Below, in pieces: positions 1 to 8,028 of a stretch of 8,173 bases of DNA. Position numbers and translations under genes: made by a program. Positions within the stretch are counted from its first letter, which is position 1. Each line of letters opens with the position of its first letter. The notes beneath the pieces were generated by a model. The model was not told the origin of the DNA and ran no database searches. It saw nothing but the letters and a program-made list of their open reading frames with translations. The stretch is from the NCBI GenBank assembly GCA_030696435.1, contig JAUYSF010000099.1, positions 1-8,173 of the forward strand, read 5' to 3'. This stretch comes from Desulfoprunum sp. GTDB lineage: Bacteria; Desulfobacterota; Desulfobulbia; Desulfobulbales; Desulfocapsaceae.

Positions 1-2478
1 CGCCGGTTTCCGACGCAGGATGGAAAGGGAACTGAACATTCCCAGGCAGATGACCAAGGTCATAGTTACCACGGTCAACAGAAGGCTGGCAAGCCAGTTC
101 GGCCGAACCGCAATCTCAAGGACAAAGCGGCAGACGGCCCAGTTCATTATCTGGGCCAGAATAACGGCAAACACCGAACTGAAGAGACCGATGAGCAGAT
201 TTTCATAAAAAAAGACCGCGAAGACAAAGCGGGAGCGACTACCAAGAATCTTGTAGTACACCGCCTCCCGCGCCCTGGCTATACGGGTTGCCAGAATCGA
301 GCTGACGAGGATCAAGGCCCCGGCCAGCAGCGAAAAGGCCGCGAAAAAGGTAATGATCTCGGACAACCTCTGCATCAGGCCGCCGAGTTCTGCGGCCGTC
401 TGGGCCATATTGATGACGCTGATATTGGCAAAGGCTGCAACGATCCGGTTTTCCAAGGCGGGTATAGCCGATTTCTCCAGATGCAGGGCGGCAAAATAGG
501 TCTGCGGCGCCTGCGCCAGAAATTGCGGCGGAAAGACAAAATAGAAGAAGGGATAGAGCTTCGACTTGGTCCTGGTCCGCACACTGCTCACCTCGGCCTC
601 CAACGGCACCCCCTGGATATTGAAGCGCAGGACATCACCCATCTTTATATCACCCATCTCGGCCACCGTATCGAGAATCGAGACCTGCAGGCCGATTCTG
701 CCCTTCGCGTCTTTCTCAAAAAGGCCCTTGCCCTGCTGCAGTTCCTCATCCGGCAACAGACTGTCCCGGTAGGTGAGATTGAATTCCCTGGTCAGGCTGT
801 CGCCACGGCGCTCCTGCTCGGTTTCCCGATCGATGGCCCGGCCGTTGATCGCATTCAAACGGGCCCTGATAATCGGGAAAAGCTGGGGTCTGCCACCGAC
901 CAGGGCAAGAAAACCATCGCGCTGGTCTTTCTGGATATCCACGCAGAAGAGATTGGGGGCATCGGCCGGGTAGGCCTCGATATACGTTTTCCGCAAATTC
1001 TCTTGCAGCAGAAATATAGCGAGCAGCACCGACAGCGCCGAGGCCATGGTAACGATGATCGACCGGGTAGCGTTGCCCGGTCTGATAAGACTGCGTACAG
1101 CCAGACGCAGACTGAGCCTTCCGGGAGACAGACGCCGACAGGCCGAGAGGACCAACCCGGCCAGCAAAGATATGACCAGAACCAGGGCCAGACTGCCGCC
1201 GACAAACCAAATCCCGATCGCCAGATCCTTCAATTGCAGAACAACGAGAAGAGTAAGGAAGAGGAGACCGATAAGGCGCGTCAGATAATAGACCGCCCCC
1301 TTTCTGCCGTTGTCACCCTCATTTCGGAAAATTACACTCGGTTTGACCCGGTTGAGGCGGGAGAGCGGCAGAAAGGTGAAAAAGAGGACGACGATAAACC
1401 CCAGCCCCATGCCCTCGACCATATCGAGACCGGAAACGTGCATCTGGCTGCCTGCCGGCAGGAGACCGGCAAAAAGGAGCGGCATGAAGCGTTCCAATAG
1501 GATGCCGCAGAGGCTGCCGAGTGTGCTGCCGACAAAGCCGAGGAGCAGGACCATGACTAGATACTGGCGATAGAGAAAAGTCCTGGTCGCCCCCAGGGCC
1601 TTGACAATGGCCAGGGTCTGCTGTTTTTCCCGCATCAGCGCGGTGAGAGAACTCTGCATGCCGATGCCGGCCAGAAGCAGGGTGAAGAGTGAGATGAGTG
1701 AGAGAAAGAACAGCAGATTATCGAAAAATCGCTTTATCCGCGAACCCGCAGTGCGATAGGTCTCAACCCGCTCCTGGTCGCCTATGAGACTAGCCTTCAA
1801 CTCCGCTGCGAGAGGATCGACGTCCTCCGGCTTGCCGGCCTTAATGAGCATCTCATAGCTGACCCGGCTGCCTTTTTTGACCAGGTCAATGGCTTCGAGA
1901 TCGCCGGCCGAAACAAAGACCCGGGGACCAAGGTTGAAGAGATCGACCGGCCGAGCTGCCTCATGGCTGACGATATCGGCGATGCGCAGCAGGGCGCTGC
2001 CGACCTGGATATTGTCGCCAACCCGCAGGTGCAGGCGCTGCAGGACCTCCATGGCCACCACAACCTCGCCCGGCCTGAGAACCCGGGAAAACTCTCCACC
2101 CGATGCCAGATCAACCCGGCCGTACAAAGGGTAGCCTGCTTCCACCACCTTGAGATTGCAGAGGAGCGTTTTTTCCTCTTCAGGGCTGCGCAGGACCGAA
2201 TACAGCTCGCGGGTTTCAACCACCGCCCCGATCAGCCCGGCAGCTCGCAGGGACCCGACTTTCTGCCGGAGCACCCCTGTCAGTTCGTAATGGGAATGGA
2301 TTATGATATCGCCGCCGTGCAGGGCCTGGGCATCGCCGGTTATCGAGCGGTCGACGTCCCGCCGGAAGCCGTTCAGGGCGACAATCGTGGCCAGAGAAAG
2401 GGCCACGCAGAAGATAAAAATCAGCCCCTGTTTTCTGCTCTGCCATAACTCCCGTATGAGAAATCGTCTGTGGAGCAT
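1..2478 (-). CDS. ybbP: YbbP-type ABC transporter permease (FtsX/MacB superfamily), C-terminus cut by window edge
   Basis: Inner-membrane permease partner of the ATPase just upstream. The frame is open from ATG 2478 to the left edge (826 codons), ending in LRRKPA; FtsX-type permeases usually end shortly after such a motif, so few residues are missing. I read about ten hydrophobic segments: one at residues 18-38, then a large extracytoplasmic domain (about 40-250), segments near 251-273, 307-330, 355-372, 400-415, 423-445 and 472-490, a second extracytoplasmic domain (about 492-705), and three more near 707-727, 755-780 and 795-818. Two FtsX cores carry the typical post-helix motif (KALGATR about 293, KILGSR about 745). 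The stretches PNLFCVDI (about 505) and IIRARLNAING (about 537) resemble E. coli YbbP (COG3127) as I remember it. The start overlaps the ATPase stop (TGATG), with GGAG at 2487-2490, so translation is probably coupled. Family membership is secure; the transported substrate is unknown. Confidence 0.92.
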   Translation of the reverse strand, partial: MLHRRFLIRELWQSRKQGLIFIFCVALSLATIVALNGFRRDVDRSITGDAQALHGGDIIIHSHYELTGVLRQKVGSLRAAGLIGAVVETRELYSVLRSPEEEKTLLCNLKVVEAGYPLYGRVDLASGGEFSRVLRPGEVVVAMEVLQRLHLRVGDNIQVGSALLRIADIVSHEAARPVDLFNLGPRVFVSAGDLEAIDLVKKGSRVSYEMLIKAGKPEDVDPLAAELKASLIGDQERVETYRTAGSRIKRFFDNLLFFLSLISLFTLLLAGIGMQSSLTALMREKQQTLAIVKALGATRTFLYRQYLVMVLLLGFVGSTLGSLCGILLERFMPLLFAGLLPAGSQMHVSGLDMVEGMGLGFIVVLFFTFLPLSRLNRVKPSVIFRNEGDNGRKGAVYYLTRLIGLLFLTLLVVLQLKDLAIGIWFVGGSLALVLVISLLAGLVLSACRRLSPGRLSLRLAVRSLIRPGNATRSIIVTMASALSVLLAIFLLQENLRKTYIEAYPADAPNLFCVDIQKDQRDGFLALVGGRPQLFPIIRARLNAINGRAIDRETEQERRGDSLTREFNLTYRDSLLPDEELQQGKGLFEKDAKGRIGLQVSILDTVAEMGDIKMGDVLRFNIQGVPLEAEVSSVRTRTKSKLYPFFYFVFPPQFLAQAPQTYFAALHLEKSAIPALENRIVAAFANISVINMAQTAAELGGLMQRLSEIITFFAAFSLLAGALILVSSILATRIARAREAVYYKILGSRSRFVFAVFFYENLLIGLFSSVFAVILAQIMNWAVCRFVLEIAVRPNWLASLLLTVVTMTLVICLGMFSSLSILRRKPA

Positions 2479-3164
2479 CAGCTTTTCTCCGTCCCCTCGC
2501 CAAGCCTGCCGTCACACAGGACGATGACCCTGTCGGCCCGTGCCGCCATCTCCGGGCTGTGGGTGGCCAGGATCAGGGTCGCCCCCCTTTCCCGATGCAG
2601 GCCGGTAAGCAGCTCAACGATGCCCTTACTGTTTTCGGAATCGAGATTGCCGGTGGGTTCATCGGCGAAGACGATCTTCGGATCATTAATCAGGGCCCGG
2701 CAGATGGCGACCCGCTGTTTTTCCCCCCCGGAGAGCTGCTGGGGGAAGTTGGCCCGTCTCTCCCAAACGCCGACCCGCCTGAGCAGGGCCTCGGCCTTGC
2801 CCGCTGCAGCCTTATCCCGACGCAGTTCGGCCGGGAACATGACGTTTTCCATGGCATTCAGGGAAGGGATGAGATGAAAGGCCTGGAAGACAAAGCCGGT
2901 CTCGACATTGCGTATCGGCGCGAGCTGGTCTTCGCTCAGCTCGGTGATATCGCGACCGGCCAGAAAGATCCGGCCGGAGGTCGGCCTGTCGAGCCCCGAG
3001 AGCAGACTCAGCAGGGTGGTCTTGCCGCTACCGCTGCTGCCGGAGATGACGACAAACTCGCCCGCCGGTACCTGGAGTGAAATATCATGGAGGATATGCT
3101 CCCGACGTTCGCCGATCGTGTAGATTTTCGTCAGGTGCCTAGTTTCTAAAATTATCTCTGTCAT
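2478..3164 (-). CDS. ybbA: ABC transporter ATPase, YbbA/LolD/MacB type
   Basis: Cytoplasmic ATPase that energises the permease encoded directly downstream. At 228 residues it is the normal length for YbbA and LolD. All motifs are intact: Walker A GSSGSGKT (42-49), Q-loop Gln94, signature LSGGE (144-148), Walker B IVFADEP (164-170) with catalytic Glu169, D-loop NLD (173-175) and switch His202. The ADEPTGNLD block and the sequence GFVFQAFHLIPSLNAMENV are typical of the MacB/LolD/FtsE group, whose transporters do mechanical work across the inner membrane rather than import solutes. The stop TGA overlaps the permease ATG, so the two are one operon. ATG 3164 is preceded by only a weak purine-rich stretch (GAGAG). 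The permease's resemblance to YbbP favours the YbbA assignment over LolD, because a LolCDE system would use shorter four-helix permeases. No thioesterase gene (tesA, the enteric neighbour) is visible on this side. Confidence 0.95.
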   Translation of the reverse strand: MTEIILETRHLTKIYTIGERREHILHDISLQVPAGEFVVISGSSGSGKTTLLSLLSGLDRPTSGRIFLAGRDITELSEDQLAPIRNVETGFVFQAFHLIPSLNAMENVMFPAELRRDKAAAGKAEALLRRVGVWERRANFPQQLSGGEKQRVAICRALINDPKIVFADEPTGNLDSENSKGIVELLTGLHRERGATLILATHSPEMAARADRVIVLCDGRLGEGTEKS

Positions 3165-3195
3165 TGCTGCTCTCGTGCTATTCTAGGGGAATACC

Positions 3196-5223
3196 ATGGG
3201 TCGCCTCGAATTTTTTATCATAATCATCAATCCCGAAAAAAACGACCCTTCTGCTGCATCCGGCTCCTTGATTGCGCCCCCCGCCCTTCCTCCGTGCAAC
3301 CTCTGTTTATCCTTGGGTTTCAAGCCATTGTCTGTTATAGCAGAAAAAAGGCCTTCTGAATCTTCGAGACAGACTCCCCCGATTCACCAGCCGGCAACCA
3401 CCCTTTTCGCATCTTCCGTGAAGAAATCCCCGCCAGACATCCCCGCACCAGACCGCCCGAACAGGGCCGATCTCTCGCAATTGCTGGCACTCCTCCGACC
3501 TTCATTCAGTCGCTACCGATGGCGGCTGATCGCCGGTTTCAGCGCCCTGTTGGCCGTTGATTTTCTCCAACTCATCATCCCGCGTATCCTCAAAAGCGGG
3601 GTCGACGGTCTGGCCAAGGCCACGGCCAGTCAGAGCGATCTCTTAGCACTCGCCGGTCTGATTATCCTGATCGCCATAATCGTCGCCGGCCTGCGCTTTG
3701 TCTGGCGCTACCTGATCATCGGTTTTTCGCGCCTGCTGGAGATGGCCATTCGCAACCGGATCTTCACCCATATCCTGAAGATGGACGCCCTTTTTTTTGC
3801 ACGGCATACCCCCGGCGATCTCATGGCCCATTCGAGCAATGACCTGTCCGCCGTACAGATGGCCTGCGGCATGGGCCTGGTGGCGGCCATTGATGCTCTG
3901 GTCATGTCGATTGCGACCATCGGTTTCATGCTCCATATCCATGTGCAGCTCACCCTTCTGGCCCTGCTGCCCATGCCTTTTCTGGCCTATTTCACCCGCA
4001 TTCTCGCCGGCAGGCTCCACCATCGTTTCAATACGGTGCAGGAGCAGTTTTCCCTGATGACCGAGTTCTCCCGCTCAACGATCGTCTCGGTTCGTCTGAT
4101 CAAGGCCTATACCATGGAGAAATTCCAGACGGGGGAGTTTGACAAACTCGGCCGAAAATATGTCAAGAACAACCTCGGAGTGGCCTACATTCAAGGGCTG
4201 ATTAACCCTATTGCTACGCTTGCGGGTAACCTCGGCATGCTGATGATCCTGCTCGTCGGCGGCCGACTGGTCATCCTCGGCACCCTGACCATGGGCGATT
4301 TTGTCGCCTTCGTCAGCTATCTCTCGATGCTGATCTGGCCGATGATGGCCATCGGCTGGGTTGCCAATCTGGTACAGCGAGGCCTGACGTCACTCAACCG
4401 CATCCACCACCTGCTCACCCAGCAGTCCACCCTCCCGGATATCGCCGATACGGGTGAACAGCCGCTGCTCCAGCCCTCCTTCAACCTGCGGGCCGTATGC
4501 TTTTCCTACTCACCGGCGCGACAGCCGGCACTCAGGACTGTCGATCTTGAACTCGGCCCCGGCATCCACGGCATCACCGGCCGTACCGGCAGCGGCAAGT
4601 CCTCGCTCTGCCGGATCCTCGCCCGTCTCTACCCCGTACCGGACGGCCAGCTGTTCTTTGGCGGCCGCGATGTCAACACCCTGCCCCTGGCCTATATCCG
4701 CTCGCATATCGCTTATGTGGGCCAGGAGCCTATTCTCTTCTCCGACACCATCGCCGCCAACATCGCCCTTGGCCGTCCCGAGGCCAGCGAGGAGGAAATC
4801 CGGGAGGCCGCAAGGAGCGCAGCCGTCCATGATGATATCACCAATCTGCCGGATGGCTATGCCACCCTGATCGGCGAGCGCGGCGTCAAACTCTCCGGAG
4901 GCCAGCGCCAGCGCCTTGCCCTGGCCAGGGCCCTGATCTGCGATCGTCCTGTTTTGATCATTGATGACGGCCTTTCGGCGGTCGATGTCGCCACAGAGCA
5001 TGAGGTCTTTGCCGGACTCAGACGTCAATTTGTCGGCAAGACCGTGATTATCGTCTCAAACCGGATCAAGATGCTGTCGCTGACCGATCGGATCGTCATC
5101 TTCGAGGAAGGCCGGATTGTCAGTCAGGGCGGACACGATGAACTCCTTGCCGCCAACTCTCTGTACAGATCGATGTTTGCCAAACAGATGCAGGTTCCGG
5201 CCGGTGACGGGGTGGAGCCATGA
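3196..5223 (+). CDS. ABC half-exporter, subunit 1 (MdlA/TM287-like), with degenerate catalytic residues
   Basis: Membrane plus ATPase half of an exporter, working with the next gene's product. Residues numbered from ATG 3196: six predicted membrane helices lie between about 110 and 385, followed by the nucleotide-binding domain. Walker A GRTGSGKS is at 462-469, signature LSGGQ at 566-570, Walker B VLIID at 586-590. The catalytic Glu is replaced by Asp591 and the H-loop His by Asn622 (IIVSNRI), so this subunit's own ATP site should hydrolyse poorly or not at all. This matches the degenerate subunit of heterodimeric exporters such as TM287 and MdlA. ATG 3196 has AGGGGA five bases upstream, but the first 75-90 residues are Pro/Ser-rich, lack a helix and use codons (TCT, CCT, TTA, AGA) unlike the rest. 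GTG 3418 is in frame and gives 601 residues, near the partner's 599, but has no visible Shine-Dalgarno sequence. I give the longest form; the real start may be 3418 or nearby. Substrate unknown. Confidence 0.9.
   Translation: MGRLEFFIIIINPEKNDPSAASGSLIAPPALPPCNLCLSLGFKPLSVIAEKRPSESSRQTPPIHQPATTLFASSVKKSPPDIPAPDRPNRADLSQLLALLRPSFSRYRWRLIAGFSALLAVDFLQLIIPRILKSGVDGLAKATASQSDLLALAGLIILIAIIVAGLRFVWRYLIIGFSRLLEMAIRNRIFTHILKMDALFFARHTPGDLMAHSSNDLSAVQMACGMGLVAAIDALVMSIATIGFMLHIHVQLTLLALLPMPFLAYFTRILAGRLHHRFNTVQEQFSLMTEFSRSTIVSVRLIKAYTMEKFQTGEFDKLGRKYVKNNLGVAYIQGLINPIATLAGNLGMLMILLVGGRLVILGTLTMGDFVAFVSYLSMLIWPMMAIGWVANLVQRGLTSLNRIHHLLTQQSTLPDIADTGEQPLLQPSFNLRAVCFSYSPARQPALRTVDLELGPGIHGITGRTGSGKSSLCRILARLYPVPDGQLFFGGRDVNTLPLAYIRSHIAYVGQEPILFSDTIAANIALGRPEASEEEIREAARSAAVHDDITNLPDGYATLIGERGVKLSGGQRQRLALARALICDRPVLIIDDGLSAVDVATEHEVFAGLRRQFVGKTVIIVSNRIKMLSLTDRIVIFEEGRIVSQGGHDELLAANSLYRSMFAKQMQVPAGDGVEP
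3217..3222 (-). promoter_or_regulatory. Candidate -10 element for the ybbA-ybbP operon
   Basis: On the minus strand this reads TATGAT, five of six to the -10 consensus, about 53 bases before the ATPase ATG at 3164. It lies in the only AT-rich patch of the divergent region (about 3210-3242). No good -35 is seen at 16-18 bases (TCGTTT at 17). If real, the leader would be about 45 bases long. It sits inside the frame of the divergent exporter gene if ATG 3196 is that gene's start. Confidence 0.3.
3313..3341 (+). promoter_or_regulatory. Weak candidate promoter for the exporter operon (if translation starts near 3418)
   Basis: TTGGGT (3313-3318) and TATAGC (3336-3341) are separated by 17 bases, matching the sigma70 elements at three and four of six positions. 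A promoter here would make sense only if the exporter subunit 1 starts downstream, for example at GTG 3418, because it lies within the questionable N-terminal extension. The matches are weak, and such pairs occur by chance in 250 bases, so this is a pointer for experiments rather than a firm call. Confidence 0.2.
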
Positions 5224-7019
5224 TGAATTTCGGTTACGAGGAAGAGGGCAAGGGCGGCTCATTGGGAGATGTGGGGATCTGGCGGCGGATTATCGCCTTC
5301 AGCGCCAGATACCGCCTGGCTCTGAGCGGAGCGATCATCCTGTCACTCTTTGTCACCGGCGGCACACTGGCCCTGCCGGCCCTGCTGCAGCACGGGATCG
5401 ACAGGTATATCACGGCCAAGGGCATAGAAAACACTGTCCGCCTCTCCGGCCTGACCAGCACTGCGGTCTGGTACGGCCTTCTGGTCCTGCTGATCTTTGT
5501 CGCCACTTTTTTCCAGACCGTGGTCCTGGAGTGGCTTGGCCAGTCGATTATGCACCGGATCCGCCAAGATCTCTTCAATCATATTCTGCACCTCGATCTG
5601 CAGTTCTTCAACAGCCAGCCGACGGGTCGCCTGGTCACCCGACTGACCAACGATATCCAGAACATGTACGAGATGTTCACCTCGGTGATGGTCACCCTGT
5701 TCAACGAGCTGCTGCGCCTTGCCGGCATCCTCGTGCTGCTGTTCTTCATGAACGTCCAGCTCGCCCTGTTGATGACCATCTTCGTGCCCATTTCGGCCCT
5801 CATTACGGTCCTCTTTTCCCGGCTGGCCCGCGCCTGCTTCCGGGCGATCCGCAGCCAACTGGTCCGCCTCAACAGCTTTCTCCAAGAGGCCATCTCGGGT
5901 ATCAGTATCATCCAGCTCTTTGGCAGGGAGGAGCGAAACCGCAGGGATTTCGAGGAACTGAGCCAGGGGTATCTGGAAAGGACCCTCAGCCAGATCCGGC
6001 TGTTCGGCACCTTCATGCCGATCACCGAATTCATGAGCAGCCTGGCAACTGCCTTGATCCTCTGGTACGGCGGAGGCGAGATCATCCGCTCCCGCCTGAC
6101 ACTGGGCGAACTCGTGGCCTTTATCTCGTATATGCGGCTGTTTTTCCAACCGCTGCGTGAGCTCTCGCAAAAGTATTCGATCGTCCAGTCGGCCATGGCC
6201 TCGGCTGAACGCATCTTCCAGCTGCTTGACACCAAAAGCCGCATCCTCCTGCCGGAGCATCCGGTTGAGAAGCCGGTCGTCCAGGGAGAGCTGCGCTTTG
6301 AGCGGGTGCGCTTCGGCTATGATCCGGAAATTCCGGTGCTGCACGACCTCTCGCTGACCCTGCGGCCGGGCCAGGCGGTGGCCTTGGTCGGCACCACCGG
6401 CTCGGGTAAGACCACCCTTGTCAACCTGCTGCTGAGATTCTATGAGCCTCAGGCCGGGACCATCACCATCGACGGCATCGATATAGCCCGTTTCGCCCTT
6501 GAGGACCTGCGCACGGTGGTTGGCGTGGTGCTGCAGGATGTTCTGATCCTGCAGGATTCACTGCTTGCCAATATCGTCATGAACAGCGGCAGGAACCGGC
6601 AGGATGTTGAGGAGATCCTCGGCAAGACCGGTATGACCCGGTTTGTGGCCAGGTTGCCGCAGGGGCTCGATACGATGATCGGGGAAGGAGGCCAGGAGTT
6701 ATCCTCCGGGGAAAAACAGCTTCTCTCTTTCGCCAGGGTACTCTGCCGCAACCCGGCCATTCTCATCCTTGATGAGGCAACGGCCGCCATCGATACCGAG
6801 TCCGAAAACATCCTTGAGGAGGCCATCGCCGACAGCTTCAGGGGCCGGACCTCGCTCGTCATCGCCCACCGCCTCTCCACCATCCACCGGGCCGACCATA
6901 TCATCGCCCTACAGCATGGCCGCATCGTCCAGCAGGGTAGCCACGAAGAACTCATGGCCCTCGGTGGCTACTATGCCGAAATGGTGGCATTGGATCGCAG
7001 GGACGGCGACAGCCTCTAA
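5220..7019 (+). CDS. ABC half-exporter, subunit 2 (MdlB/TM288-like), catalytically competent
   Basis: Second half of the heterodimeric exporter, 599 residues, the usual half-transporter length. After a short acidic N-terminus come six predicted membrane helices (about residues 30-320), including FVTGGTLALPALL and ILVLLFFMNVQLALL, then the ATPase domain: Walker A GTTGSGKT (391-398), Q-loop in VVLQD, Walker B ILILD (514-518) with catalytic Glu519, and H-loop His550 (IAHRLST). The signature is LSSGE (494-498) instead of LSGGQ. In a heterodimer this signature pairs with the degenerate Walker A/B of subunit 1, while subunit 1's LSGGQ completes the working site made by this subunit's Glu519 and His550. 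The start overlaps subunit 1's stop by ATGA. There are two consecutive ATGs, and GGTGGAG (5211-5217) lies two bases before the first and five before the second, so initiation may be at 5223. Probable role: export of a lipid, drug or other amphipathic compound; the substrate cannot be read from sequence. Confidence 0.95.
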   Translation: MMNFGYEEEGKGGSLGDVGIWRRIIAFSARYRLALSGAIILSLFVTGGTLALPALLQHGIDRYITAKGIENTVRLSGLTSTAVWYGLLVLLIFVATFFQTVVLEWLGQSIMHRIRQDLFNHILHLDLQFFNSQPTGRLVTRLTNDIQNMYEMFTSVMVTLFNELLRLAGILVLLFFMNVQLALLMTIFVPISALITVLFSRLARACFRAIRSQLVRLNSFLQEAISGISIIQLFGREERNRRDFEELSQGYLERTLSQIRLFGTFMPITEFMSSLATALILWYGGGEIIRSRLTLGELVAFISYMRLFFQPLRELSQKYSIVQSAMASAERIFQLLDTKSRILLPEHPVEKPVVQGELRFERVRFGYDPEIPVLHDLSLTLRPGQAVALVGTTGSGKTTLVNLLLRFYEPQAGTITIDGIDIARFALEDLRTVVGVVLQDVLILQDSLLANIVMNSGRNRQDVEEILGKTGMTRFVARLPQGLDTMIGEGGQELSSGEKQLLSFARVLCRNPAILILDEATAAIDTESENILEEAIADSFRGRTSLVIAHRLSTIHRADHIIALQHGRIVQQGSHEELMALGGYYAEMVALDRRDGDSL

Positions 7020-7029
7020 TTCCCCGCTC

Positions 7030-8022
7030 CTATTTTACCCCGACAATCACCGAAGAATCATTGGCGGCTCGAAAGGCCAGCCGCTCAATCCGGCTCACAC
7101 CGGCCTTTGCCAACATGCCACTGATCTCCTCTTCGGAGTATGATCTGCCGCGACCGTTGCCGATCAGCATATTGAGGGAGAAGAGCGCTGCGAATTCCGG
7201 GCTGTCCTTGCTGTTATCGAGGATGAAATCGTGGACCATGATTTGCCCGCCTTCCTCCAGCGCCGCCACCGTCTTGTTGATGATCGTCTGACACTGCTCC
7301 AGACTATTGCTGTGCAGGATGTGGGAGAGCCAGGCGGCATCGTAGGGACCACCGCTGATCGGATCAGAAGTGAAATCGCCGGGCAGAAAATCGATACGCC
7401 CCGTCAACCCGAATCTTTCCACTGTCGCACGGGCAAAGGGCTCGGTGGTCGGGCGGTCATAGATCACCGCCTGCAGCTCGGGATGGGCAAGGCAGAAGTG
7501 GATGGCATAGGTGCCGGGCCCGCCGCCGAGATCGAGGAGGCGTCTGCGACCTTCGAGCTGCAGCCGGCCTGCCAGAACCGGGGCCACGCCCATTGCCAGA
7601 TTGAACATGCCCATAAGAAAGCTTTCCCGCTCGATCTCGGCCCCATACGACCGTCTTGCAACCGGCTCACCGCTCAGCACCGCTTGATCGAGTTGGGCCC
7701 AGCCATCGAGGATATGATGGTGATGGAGGATGATATGGCCCATATAGCCGGGCCTGTCGGCAACGAGGAGCTCCCGCGCCGCCCCCGTGTTGCTGTAGCC
7801 GCCCTCAGCTTTCATCAGAAGCCCCATGGCGGCCAGGGCGTCGAGCAAGAGCCCGGTTGCTCGCTCATCGGCCCCGATAGCGTCGGCCACCTCCTCTGCG
7901 CTGAGCAGCCCCTGATCGATTCGGCTGAAAAGGCCCAAGCGCACCCCCGCCTGCACGGCACACCCGCGCCAATAGGCGCTCGAAACGCTCAACAAGGTCC
8001 CTCTGTTCCAGTCTTTTTGCAT
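7030..8022 (-). CDS. SAM-dependent methyltransferase, O-methyltransferase family 2 (COMT/HIOMT fold)
   Basis: Soluble methyltransferase of 330 residues. The N-terminal part (about 1-100) looks like the winged-helix dimerisation domain of this family, with the pattern AVQAGVRLGLF...LSAEEVADAIGADERATGLLLDAL. A four-His run lies at 100-103. The SAM-binding Rossmann domain follows: motif I DLGGGPG (164-170), acidic strand end VIYDRP (186-191), GDF (215-217), LSHILH (232-237) and VHDFIL (263-268). In characterised relatives an active-site His takes a proton from a substrate hydroxyl; His234 or His237 in LSHILH are candidates here, by inference. ATG 8022 is chosen over an in-frame ATG at 8100 because AAGGAGG (8029-8035) sits six bases before it, and the extra 26 residues do not resemble the family. 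The gene converges on the exporter, with 10 bases between stops. It appears monocistronic within the window. Relatives methylate phenols, pigments or polyketides; a substrate cannot be assigned. Confidence 0.92.
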   Translation of the reverse strand: MQKDWNRGTLLSVSSAYWRGCAVQAGVRLGLFSRIDQGLLSAEEVADAIGADERATGLLLDALAAMGLLMKAEGGYSNTGAARELLVADRPGYMGHIILHHHHILDGWAQLDQAVLSGEPVARRSYGAEIERESFLMGMFNLAMGVAPVLAGRLQLEGRRRLLDLGGGPGTYAIHFCLAHPELQAVIYDRPTTEPFARATVERFGLTGRIDFLPGDFTSDPISGGPYDAAWLSHILHSNSLEQCQTIINKTVAALEEGGQIMVHDFILDNSKDSPEFAALFSLNMLIGNGRGRSYSEEEISGMLAKAGVSRIERLAFRAANDSSVIVGVK

Positions 8023-8028
8023 CACTCG

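Noticed and set aside
481..1500. 339-codon open frame on the plus strand
   Set aside because: It lies wholly antisense to the YbbP-type permease. The peptide is rich in Gln, Arg and Asp with no recognisable domain, whereas the minus frame gives clear membrane helices and family motifs.
1687..1704. Tandem 9-base repeat GAGTGAGAT/GAGTGAGAG
   Set aside because: Only two copies with one mismatch, inside a membrane helix of the permease that encodes alternating Leu/Ser/Ile; explained by codon repetition.
5117..6160. 347-codon open frame on the plus strand, and a 333-codon frame on the minus strand at 5343-6344
   Set aside because: Both overlap the second exporter subunit, whose frame carries the helices and ATPase motifs. 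The alternatives are His/Arg/Pro- or Gln/Asp-rich peptides typical of shadow frames in GC-rich genes.
3164..7019. A new multi-gene system joining the YbbAP pair and the exporter
   Set aside because: The two operons diverge, each is complete in itself by known family logic, and nothing in the sequence links their substrates. Divergence alone is not evidence of joint function.
7000..7060. Rho-independent terminator between the convergent genes
   Set aside because: Only a three-base stem (GGC/GCC near 7005-7014) is visible and there is no matching U-run on either strand.
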